In this document: positions 55,104-64,000 of the stretch, piece after piece | Layout of the letters: each line of letters begins with the position of its first letter | Position numbering within the stretch: position 1 is the stretch's first letter | Assembly: GCF_021155765.1 (NCBI RefSeq) | Contig: NC_060116.1 | Coordinates: forward strand, 17,300,584 to 17,364,583 | Direction of reading: 5' to 3' | Length of the DNA stretch: 64,000 bases | Origin: Diprion similis | Taxonomy: Eukaryota; Arthropoda; Insecta; Hymenoptera; Diprionidae | The notes under the pieces: generated by a model | The model's input: the letters and a program-made list of their open reading frames with translations, nothing else | Told to the model about the DNA's origin: nothing | Databases searched by the model: none | Translations under genes and position numbers: made by a program

Positions 55104-58100
55104 TTACATCGACCGATGATACTTGACGTATGCGATCGCTGCTAACTCTTTGCAAAATTCTTCAGTAATCACAACGCTATCGAGCAGAATACTCTCCTTC
55201 ATTCTGAAAATGCAGAGACAAACTCGTCAATAGTGATTGTCTATAATTAGTGACTCATTTATTGCCGTTTAACATCGATACTTACTGACTTTGAACAGAA
55301 TCATCCAATAATTTTTTCCTCGTATCTTTCAATAACCGTTTATAGTCCGGTATCTTCGGAACCTCTGCTGCCAGATGCTTTACAACTTGTTGCAAGCAGC
55401 CAAACAAGCTCGTTGTGCCAGGAGTCAAGGGTAACAATGGATTGAGCAGATATTCGTGAACATATGGATGCGGTAGGAGTGCCAGCTTCGACACCAGTAC
55501 GGTCAGTTGCAAATTGATTTCGTACTTCTGACTGGGAATTTTGGTAACTTTCTCAAATAACATGGTCAAGAACGGCCCCGGATAAAATCGAGGTGAACAG
55601 TGGTCAGCCTCTGGCCTTGAATCCGAACTGGCGGTGTCATCGATTGTCACAGCTTCTAGAGGCCAAGAAAATAATGCACACTCAACAAGGATAGACGAAT
55701 ATTGCTTCTCCCAGTCGGTCATGTATTGCTCGTAGTTATTTGCATCTATATCCGACTGAAGGCTCCTCGGTAATAAGGATAGAAAACTGAAACAGGAGAG
55801 ATAGTTGTAGTATTAGTCAAAAGTAGCTTATTTCAATTGAGTTAGAGAAATCATACCAATTTATAATCCTGTGTATGTTTGAAGGCGCCAGCGTTCTACT
55901 ATAATTTTGTTTACTCGACAAGTCCAAAGTGCCCCTACTCTTCTCTCTTTCATCTTCTTCATCGCTCCACGACGCGATTGCACTGTCCGCGGCGGTATTG
56001 TCATAGTATCCTCTGGAAGTCAGATAGGTCAGGATCAGGCAGTGGAGAATATGCTCATGCCGTCTCTCGATCATTTCTTCAAACAGTCTTAGTGTTTCAA
56101 GCGTCAAATCGTCGCTGTCGGTGTAGCAATTTTTTATCAACTGATGCACAACGGGGGATGGTAAGATACCAGGTAACTCTGGGTCCCGATGAAAGCCCAC
56201 AAGCCAGTAATTGATTTCTGCAAATTAAGGTGAGAAACATTCAAGTTATAAAGAACCAATTTCTTGTCCGCCACAGCTTTCTCACCAGCGTTTAGATAAG
56301 GTGAGGTAATCTCCTTCAAACATTTCGTGACGAGTGCTGTAATCAATACGACATGATGGTCAGAAAGTGCTGGTGTTAATATTTTTTGAAAAAACATAAC
56401 ACGAATATTTTCAGCCAGAATTTCTCCCACTATCGAGTGCGCCTCTCTAGTCAGCTGATCACAGTAATCGAGCCACATGAAAAAGGCGGCAACCGGTCTG
56501 CATCCTGGAAATTTATTTTCACTGGTCCACAATGGGGAATCCAATCCCCAAGTCACATTAACCTCATCAATTTCAGTCGGATCGACATGGGCTGGTATTA
56601 AATTAAACAAGTTTTCCAATCTATTTGACAAGGCAAAAGGTAGTTGACTGTTTGCAACACTGCGAGCAAATCGTGAATCTTGCAATGAGGCCAAAACCAT
56701 TATTCCTTCGCAAGCCTTAACTCTGACCATGTTATCCTGAAAATGAGATAATCCAGCATTAAATAATAGGTTCACCAGTAATCAAACGTCTTTTGATTGC
56801 ATCTGAGTTTCCATACGTCCAAGAAAATTAGCAATAATAATATTTTCAAATATAAGAAGATTTTTCCGTTAACATTTAGATACCTACTGCGCTATTCAAA
56901 TAGCTTATCAAAGCGTCAAGTAGCAAGCACTTCGAACTTTCAATTTGCAATGAAATATCCGCAGAACTTTGCAGGGGTTTATTCCGGGTTGAAACGTCAC
57001 TAGCTGAATCAAATTCAGGTTTGGTTGGTTTAGGAATATTCTCAAGAAACTTGTAGTTTGCCTCAGCCTTATCCAATTCAGAAGAAGCAGCAGTGAAAGG
57101 TGAATCGCTCTTGAATTCTATTTGCAATTCCCTGAGATCCTGTAGTTTAGATTCGATCTCTTCCAAGGAATTTGCGGACCCGTTTGAACTATTTTTCAAA
57201 TATTTGTTGGTCATTTCATTGGCTGACAAAGATGAACCGCCATCGGTTTTCTTTAAATAAGAACTAGACTGTGGCGATGTACAATCTACCTCATCTGATG
57301 ATAACGAAACATTAGAATAATTTGAGATTTTTCTTTTGTGTTCCATAACGACCGTATCTGAATTAGTCGATAGCTGTCTATCCAGCACACTGTAGAGATC
57401 CCTCTCCGAGTTTTCACTTCTCAACGAACATTGACTAGATTTGCTTGAAAGTTTCCTTCTGCTCTCACATTTGTGTAAATCTGGATTAATCAGAGTTACA
57501 GCTTGCGTGTCCAGAGGCTCAAACAGTGGATTAGAATTGTTCCTTGTTCTCGTAGGAACGTACGTGATTTGTTGTGTTTCCAGTTTGTTTGAACCAGAAT
57601 TGGCCAATGCGTTTTGCTTCTGCGGAGGAAGCCTAACATTGTTCATAATGTAGGTGAGGTTCGGATGCTTGCAGATCAAGAAACACAGAGCAACCAAGAA
57701 CTGAATCTCTTCATTCTCTGTTGGTGAGGCCAGACTCCCGTTGCATAATGCGATCAGTCTCTGAACTGGTGTGTAAACCGAAACGTGAGGCAGTAGTGGA
57801 TGCTGCAACCGTGTTAACAATCTCCTCAGAAAAAACAAGCAGACATATCTCATGCCAGGAGGTGCTTCGGCACTGGCTAATGTCGCTAGCAAATCCAGCA
57901 GGCGGTGCTGTAACAGGTATTCCAGACAGGGTCCGGGGTTCTCTGAACCCAATACATTCTCCTCGCTGATCAAAATTTCAAGCAGCCGATCCAAGTGATG
58001 AGGAATGTTTGTAGCTTCGATAGGCAATTTGCAGTTGGTTAGGTGGTTCACATAGAAGTTCATAAGCTGTTTCCAATGATAAGTAAAGTCATCCAAGGCC

Positions 58101-58465
58101 GTCGCAGGTGGGGCAACCTGAAATGAAAATTATTTTTTATTGTAGCAAGCTCTGACTAACCCGAAACATTTCAGATAAATTATTTTGAAGTCGAAAAAGG
58201 TAATTCAAGACTTTAATATTTCAGTTTGACGCGGATTGTATGCTGATATATTTATACGATGTTAGGGGAAATAAAAGCGTAAAATTGAACGCGATCCTTG
58301 GCTGACATAGGTTATGTATAAAAATGACTAAATTGTTACAGGATGTAAATACAAAAACGAAACAACGTTGCTTGATAAAAACTAATAGTCTTGGATAAAA
58401 AAGTTTGATAACAAACTCACCACATCCACGGCATTTTTTAAGGCAGCTTGAAAAGTGCTGATCAT
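55104..58465 (-). CDS. FHIP2A: FHIP2/FAM160B-family subunit of the FTS-Hook-FHIP (FHF) complex, complete
   Basis: Six exons: 58465-58421, 58117-56888, 56736-56286, 56217-55857, 55786-55286 and 55203-55104, total 2688 nt, 895 residues plus TAA. Introns are 303, 151, 68, 70 and 82 bp, all GT-AG. The N-terminus MISTFQAALKNAVDV then DDFTYHWKQLMNFYV matches the family start. The helical-repeat core continues through LDRLLEILISEENVLG and LVALCFLICKHPNLTYIMNN. Residues about 183-405 form a Ser/Asn-rich linker, longer than in vertebrates (human about 765 aa). The conserved half resumes with DNMVRVKACEGIMVLAS, INYWLVGFHRDPELPG, LFEEMIERRHEHILHCLIL and LLPHPYVHEYLLNPLLPL. The last exon supplies the family terminus VVITEEFCKELAAIAYVKYH. 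The FHF complex links Hook-dynein motors to Rab-marked membranes, and FHIP2A has been tied to Rab1. This is a cytoplasmic adaptor with no signal peptide or membrane segment visible. A 2A versus 2B assignment cannot be made reliably. The last junction matters: unspliced, the frame stops two codons later. Confidence 0.95.
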
Positions 58466-59416
58466 TTTTCAAACGAATGATTGAAAATATTTTCTACCGT
58501 TACTCGATAATTAGTACTTTCAACTCGTCACGGATCTGCCGAAGACATTTCTTTTATTGTTACAAATCTTTTACATTATCAGAGGAATTTACGATAATTT
58601 CGTGCAGACGACGCGAAACTTGTGACTTTGACAAGTCGTAGGGTTGACCGATGGCAAAAGGTGGCGCCAGTACAGCTCAAATCTAACCAATGCTACGAAA
58701 TACCAACCACACACAAATCTATTCGATTCAATGAATACAAATTTTATAGAAAACTTTGAATAGCATCGATGTAATGTGCTATACTCACAATAAGCTTGAC
58801 AAAAGATTTCCGAAATATATGCATGCTTTGTAGCGAGAATTTACACAATAAATAGTATATAATTGTGTTTTGTAATTCTTTTTACAACCATAACATTAAT
58901 GATAATGATAATACTTGATAATAACAATTAGAAAATCAATTTTGTAGTAAGTATAGCTGCATAAAATTTGTTCGAACTTTACTCGTTCGTTATGTAAGTT
59001 TTAATTTTGTAACTATACATGTATGTTTTGAATATTTTCAATATAGAGAGAGTACATACTACTACACTATCGTATAGACTTTCACATACAGGTGCAATAG
59101 AATTAAAATGTAATCTCTTGACGATAGCGGCAGTTTGTATGGAAATATAGAAGTATCATTTCTATGACTTACCGCACAGCATCCGATAATATGGAATATA
59201 ACAATGCATCTGTAAGGTTAAAATTAATTCATACACGTATACGTAAATTTTTTTTTACTCACCGGCATTAACTTTCGAAGTCGACGAATCATAATATAAT
59301 GATTCCTGGTAGGCTTGTCGCCACTGAATGATACAACAGTACGAAACAGGATGATCGAAAGAGAAAAATTACGCAGTATAGAAAGTGAATATATAATTTT
59401 GGAGGTCGTATCGACT

Positions 59417-59662
59417 CTATGCCAACGGCGAGTTGGTATATTCAGGTTTCCGCTTATCTATCGTGTATACTGTAGCTTTATCAGGAGATCGTAGAGATAA
59501 CGGATGTAACGGGGCATGAAATGGCGAATAAGAGACTTCACACCAAATTTCGTCGCACAAATTGTTCAATATATTATGATTCAACATACGTTGGCATGAT
59601 GGAAACGCTCCAATATTAACATCATAATGCATACCATCTGCACATTTGTTCAAATAATACAT
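59417..59662 (-). CDS. Uncertain small ORF (81 codons) in the FHIP2-hexokinase spacer
   Basis: This is an ATG-to-TAG open frame of 81 codons with unusually balanced composition for such AT-rich DNA. It includes CQRMLNHNILNNLCDEIWCE and a Pro/Leu/Arg-rich tail. I recognise no domain, signal peptide or membrane segment. It lies on the same strand as its neighbours, about 950 bp upstream of the FHIP2 start and about 1.3 kb past the hexokinase stop. It could be a distal hexokinase 3' UTR segment, a small gene, or chance. No convincing splice sites flank it. Confidence 0.2.
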   Translation of the reverse strand: MYYLNKCADGMHYDVNIGAFPSCQRMLNHNILNNLCDEIWCEVSYSPFHAPLHPLSLRSPDKATVYTIDKRKPEYTNSPLA

Positions 59663-60623
59663 ATATGTATTGAAAATTGCGTCATATTATTCTTCGCGCT
59701 TGCTTACATGCGCGGTAATAAACGGTAGCAGTTTAATCAACGATCCAAATGAAAGATTTCTTTTTCCAGGAGCAGTCGCTCAACGGAAGAAAAATAAAAT
59801 TTTCACACACAGACGAGCGAACGGAAAAAAAAACTAATAAACTGTACAATATTTAAATCTCACATTCTTTACTAAAAAAAAAATATTTCATAATCATTAT
59901 CTTGAATGTAGATACATCATGCGAAAATCATTCGTACTTTCCACAATTACTCTTTCACACATTCGCCAGTTTTCTCAACATATTATATTCATATCTAATA
60001 TATATATGTATTATGTATACAAGGTAAAATAATAGGTAATAAGTTATTCCATCAAGTTTTTAACAAGGTACACTAATTCCTTGTTCATTATTTTACTTGC
60101 TATAATTTTGTTGTTAAGGCGACTCTACGTATCTTTAAGGTAAGTTCGACGTTAAGTACATCATATCAAATTGCTCAACAATCTAATATAAAACTGACAC
60201 ACATCATTATAGCGGAATACAATAGTACTTCTTTAACTCTTTTTGCTACCAATTTTCCCTATAAGAAATTTATCATTAAGTAAACAATAATATGCCGCAT
60301 TAAGTAGCACATGCCTATCAGGTGTACCGAACTCTTAATAGATTGTTGTAATGTAAGTACCTCACTTGAATAAGTAGCTGATTTATACATCGTGCTCGTT
60401 TGTACGAAAAAAGTAAAACAAAAACTCAGAAATATACAATGAACATAGTATCATAACTTTCGTTATTAGCAATTCGTCTTTTTCTATTATTTCTCTAAAA
60501 ATATAATTAAATATTCTGTTAATGATTTCAAGAATGTTAGCCTAATAAAAAATTTTCAAATTATGTAGTCGCCTACAGTGGTTCCTCATAACGGTCAACG
60601 TTCGACATCTTCGTCGCACCTTG

Positions 60624-60629
60624 TTTATT
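60624..60629 (-). promoter_or_regulatory. Candidate polyadenylation signal, hexokinase
   Basis: AATAAA on the minus strand about 310 bp past the hexokinase TGA is the nearest exact hexamer found. Confidence 0.35.
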
Positions 60630-60940
60630 ACGAACGCTGTACGAAAAATCGAAGTGAACCACTATTATTATCCTACGAATAAATGAATGATGATTACAAC
60701 CCACGCCAAGGTCATGTGTTTAGGAACCGAATTAATCAGCTATTGTACATACTAGGTATATTATACATGTAATAATCAGATTGAATCACGCGCACACGCA
60801 CGCACGCACGGGTCAAGCTGACATCGCTCTAATTTCAAGCTAAACGCTTGTTTGCTATATGTATGTACATGAATGTGCTGATCTTCACGTTGAATTGAAT
60901 TAAGTAAAAAATTCTCATTAATCGATGATCAGGTGCGTCT

Positions 60941-63607
60941 TCACCGGTCTCGAGAAGCTACGGCGGCGACCAGCGCTGCTCCACGTCCACTACCGTCTTC
61001 CGACAACATCAGGTCAAACTGGAAGAGAAAATCGTTTCCAATAAGTAAAAATCATCTCATCGATTGGATTCAACCATTTACGAATATATTATTCTTCGCT
61101 TCTACTTCCACTACCACTCTTGATCATAATACTTGCCTTATGACTCTGAAGTTGGCCAATTTTCTCTGTCATTAAATCATGGAAATGAGGATGGAACCTG
61201 TAGACAGATCCGTCAATACCGACTGTAACGTTGTCTTCTCCCATTTTGTTGAGGAGAGTTGCGATTCCGGCACTGGAAAGGTGAGCTGCTCTCCGCGAAA
61301 CGACTGAACAAACGTATCTCACGTTCTCGCAGTCCTGATCCACGGCATTTCGGATTCCCAACTCGGCCAAAACTTGCCGGCAATTACCGTATTTGCCCTT
61401 CGGGTCACTGTGTGTGGAAGAAATAATTTTTCATTCCCTGCATTACGTTTTATTGTCGAGTCTTTAAGATCTATTGAATGTCGAAGAGATACTCTAAGTG
61501 TAAATTCTGCGAATATTCCTAAACTATTTTGTGATTATGCACATTGAAAAATCATAAACGACGTTACAATGATCCTCTAATTGAAATATGTAATAAAATT
61601 CCCAAGTACATACCTTTCGATCTCGGATACGTATTTCGTGAAGAATTTCCCCCTTTGTCGTAGGCCATTTGGACATTTTCCACCGAATAAGAGACCGTTC
61701 GTTGCTAGTTTTTCGAGGACGAGGCGAGTCAACTCGCCCATGTACATTCCCGATATCATTTTCTCGAATATCTGTCTCCTCGGGTTTATCGAATTGTCAT
61801 CGATGTCGTGGTCGTATTCAGTTAGTATGAAGTCAAGGACACCTTCCTCGCCGAACGCACCCCATTCGGTGTTTATCAGCATGTTCGGTTTGTCGTAGTT
61901 ACCGCTTGCGTGATTCACACACTGGACATTGCTGGTCTTCTCTACGTAACAAGCGTTCGAACCGGTGCCTTTAAAAATCAAACAACAACAGGTAATGACA
62001 ATTTGGTGTACAACTTCTTATTCACTGATCATCACTCTGATATGTCTTCTCACGATCAAAAATTAAACAGCGATCACACCTACCAACTATGAGACCAATA
62101 CGACAGTTGCGGTTTTTCCACGCGCAGGACATGAGGGTGCCGGTTGTGTCATTCAGGATGGCACATACATCAATTTTCACGTCCTAAAATGTAAAGGAAT
62201 GAATTAGCAAATAGCAGATAATTTTTTTACGCAAATGCAGGATGAATTTCCTGCGTTGCATTCCGATCCTTACGTTTCGCCTAGCGATTGCCTCCTCGAG
62301 CAGTGCGACGACGTCCTCGCCGACGACACCGCTGCAGTTGAATCCCTTGGTCCATCGGACCAGCTTTCCTTTGGTTAGTCCGAGCTGGGTCAAGGGAAAG
62401 CTGAAGGTGAATCCCAAGGGAAGAATAACGTCGTCTAGGCCGAGGTCGGTGATGAAAAGTGCGAGGCACTGAGCGATGTGATCGAAGAGTTGCTTCCCGG
62501 TGCCCAGCATCAGACTCTGTGGTATCGCGTAGATTTTGCTCTTCATATCAAAGTTGTTACCATCCAGGGTGATCAGCAAAACACGGAAATTCGTTCCACC
62601 CAAATCAAGCGCCAAAAACTTTCCCTTCTCTGAAAAATCAATCAATCGATCAAATCGATCCTATATAAATATACCTATACTGAATACATTCAAATTTTAG
62701 AATTCAACAGTCAAGTTTGTTTGACCGTAAAAGAGTCGAAAAGACTTTTTCGACTTTACTTTTGTGCCACTCATGATCAATTAAAGCGAATCCGGGCGAT
62801 GTCCTTTGCCAATGTCATATACTAGAAGTGACACATTTGTGACGATTATAGTTGCGCAAAAATGTGGTTCTAATTATCATGAACGGTCTCTCGCATACAA
62901 AACATATTTCTTCAAATGACCCGTTTCACTATCAGAGAACCATTTTATCTATATATATAATTCCCGTTTCATCTCCGTGCAAAATACATGAGTCATCTTA
63001 AACCATTGATCTTGTTTATGCATGATGTGTAATAACAGCACGTTGTTATGTGTGGTATGTTATTAAATAGTTATCACAAATACACAGCTATGTTGTTAAA
63101 TCTGTGTCTCAGATCATTTAATCGCATGAATAAATTCTGGGTCGTTGCCTATCGTTGGCTCGATTATCACGTTATAATAACGATCATTAATTTTCACAGC
63201 GACGATAGGATACACATCTGTACGCGACACCATTCGGCATTATTATCAATTTTCAAAAGGACAGCAAATTCATCCCCACATAAGGGTGAAAATTCAACGT
63301 GAACTTCGAAATCGAAAATAAAAAAAAGGAAGCAAGACGTATTTTTTTTAGGTGAAAAAAAAAGAACTCCAGTTTCATAAATTTCATCTCGTGCAAGCGT
63401 TTGGTAACAAGACAATCTGCAGTAATACATTTGTATAGGCTTACCGGTGCCGTTCGGAAGATCTTGAACGTAAGTGGTGAAGCATTTAACAACCGCTTCG
63501 TCGTGTGTCGCCTTTGATAAACCTTTGTTGATTTCTTCAGTGAGCCTTTGCATGACTAGCTTAAGTTGATCATCGGAAAGCACCAGATCCTTGCAGGCCT
63601 CCCTGAT
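60941..63607 (-). CDS. Hex: Hexokinase, 5' partial (N-terminal exon outside window)
   Basis: Six exons: 63607-63445, 62629-62274, 62183-62084, 61968-61614, 61407-61137 and 61018-60941, total 1323 nt, 440 residues plus TGA. It opens in frame with [20 protein letters not shown], so only a short N-terminal piece is missing. Visible motifs are the phosphate-1 loop [14 protein letters not shown], the sugar-binding signature [20 protein letters not shown], the catalytic Asp in ILNDTTGTL, phosphate-2 [14 protein letters not shown], the glucose-contacting [10 protein letters not shown], the adenosine-side [14 protein letters not shown] and the C-terminal [19 protein letters not shown]. The enzyme phosphorylates glucose with ATP to glucose-6-phosphate in the cytosol, the first step of glycolysis. 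It is the single-domain insect type. Introns are 815, 90, 115, 206 and 118 bp. Four are GT-AG; the last appears to be GC-AG (AAG/GCAAGT). If that intron is retained, the frame continues 15 codons to a TAA at 61089-61091. Confidence 0.97.
61019..61136 (-). other. GC-AG intron in hexokinase
   Basis: This is the last hexokinase intron, 118 bp. The donor reads AAG/GCAAGT, the textbook strong GC donor, and the acceptor is TTCTCTTCCAG. No GT donor nearby both keeps frame and preserves the conserved junction, since the sequence before it ends [10 protein letters not shown] and the next exon begins [13 protein letters not shown]. The exon pair is phase 0. Confidence 0.85.
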
Positions 63608-64000
63608 CTGAAAGGAACCAGCATTATCGTTTTATTTTCTTGAATACGATCAATATCTCATTATATCTGTAGGTACACTAGATATCACAACGATTGGTAA
63701 GTGTATAATTTTTCTAACTCCAGCATCGCGTGAATAAACGAGGCTGTAATTATTTCTGGCCGTAACTTTGTTCAACAAGTGTATCAAAATCATGATAATT
63801 AAATCAACTGACTAGAGATTGATCAGAGAGTAAAGTCCGCTGTGGCTAGAATGAAATGACGCTGCGCAATTTTTGTCCGAGTATTAATGATCCATAACAT
63901 AGAACATATTGCAGACGTAGAAGATTTGATGACCAGTATACAGCTTATAAGTAGGAATGTAGGATGACTTTTAAAATCTGTAGTCTAGCGCACGATTATT
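63608..64000 (-). other. Hexokinase intron running off the right edge
   Basis: The acceptor CCTTTCAG at 63608 opens the first visible hexokinase exon. No ATG exon fitting the missing N-terminus was seen in the remaining 393 bp. Confidence 0.7.

Larger units (their letters stand above)
58466..60940. other. Spacer between FHIP2 5' end and hexokinase 3' end
   Basis: The left 250 bp should hold the FHIP2 promoter and 5' UTR. The right several hundred base pairs should hold the hexokinase 3' UTR, with a (CGCA) run at 60788-60810. The rest is AT-rich; one uncertain ORF is listed separately. Confidence 0.65.

Noticed and set aside
56737..56775. Upstream extension NLLFNAGLSHFQ of FHIP2 exon 3
   Set aside because: It looks plausible next to DNMVRVK, but an in-frame TGA lies just upstream with no AG acceptor between; the TTTTCAG/GAT junction is the only workable one.
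55879..58017. Plus-strand open frames opposite FHIP2 (several of 60-111 codons)
   Set aside because: They are antisense shadows of the FHIP2 coding exons.

Overview
The window looks like nuclear DNA of an insect, and Hymenoptera (sawfly or parasitoid wasp) is my best guess. All recognisable genes are metazoan and split by short GT-AG introns (mostly 57-300 bp). The non-coding DNA is AT-rich and full of microsatellites (TA, CT, CAC, CTT, AAT and others). There is no operon structure, no ribosome binding sites and no prokaryotic features. The clade assignment is inference from protein similarity and intron style.

Four protein-coding genes can be supported, all on the minus strand. From right to left they are: (1) hexokinase, 60941-63607, lacking only its N-terminal exon(s) beyond the right edge, six exons in the window; (2) an FHIP2/FAM160B-type subunit of the FTS-Hook-FHIP complex, 55104-58465, six exons, 895 residues, complete; (3) DALRD3, the arginyl-tRNA-synthetase-like cofactor of tRNA m3C methylation, 51768-53739, five exons, 454 residues, complete; (4) the first three coding exons of a Max-dimerisation (Mad/Mxd/Mxi1) repressor, at 49296-49350, 42953-43046 and 42415-42444. 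The Mxd exons encode the Sin3-interaction helix, the conserved linker and the start of the basic region, the last on a 30-nt microexon. The bHLH-zipper exons that must follow were not found between 1 and 42414, so the left two thirds of the window is best read as one very large Mxd intron (at least 42 kb, unless nested genes occur).

Layout: 1-42414, putative Mxd intron 3, microsatellite-rich, no recognised coding sequence, with a 119-nt hairpin at 30752-30870 and CACGTG E-boxes at 16126-16135 and 41211-41226; 42415-49350, Mxd exons 1-3, with a 320-bp fold-back (MITE-like) element in intron 1 at 45069-45388; 49351-51767, CpG-rich Mxd 5' flank and promoter candidate, then the DALRD3 3' flank; 51768-60940, the compact DALRD3-FHIP2 cluster and spacers; 60941-64000, hexokinase.

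The genes do not form one pathway. The compact right-hand quarter holds housekeeping-type genes (glycolysis, tRNA modification, dynein-adaptor trafficking) next to a regulatory gene with very long introns. Exon boundaries were built by hand from splice sites, reading frame and family conservation. Every junction keeps frame and every complete CDS total is divisible by three.
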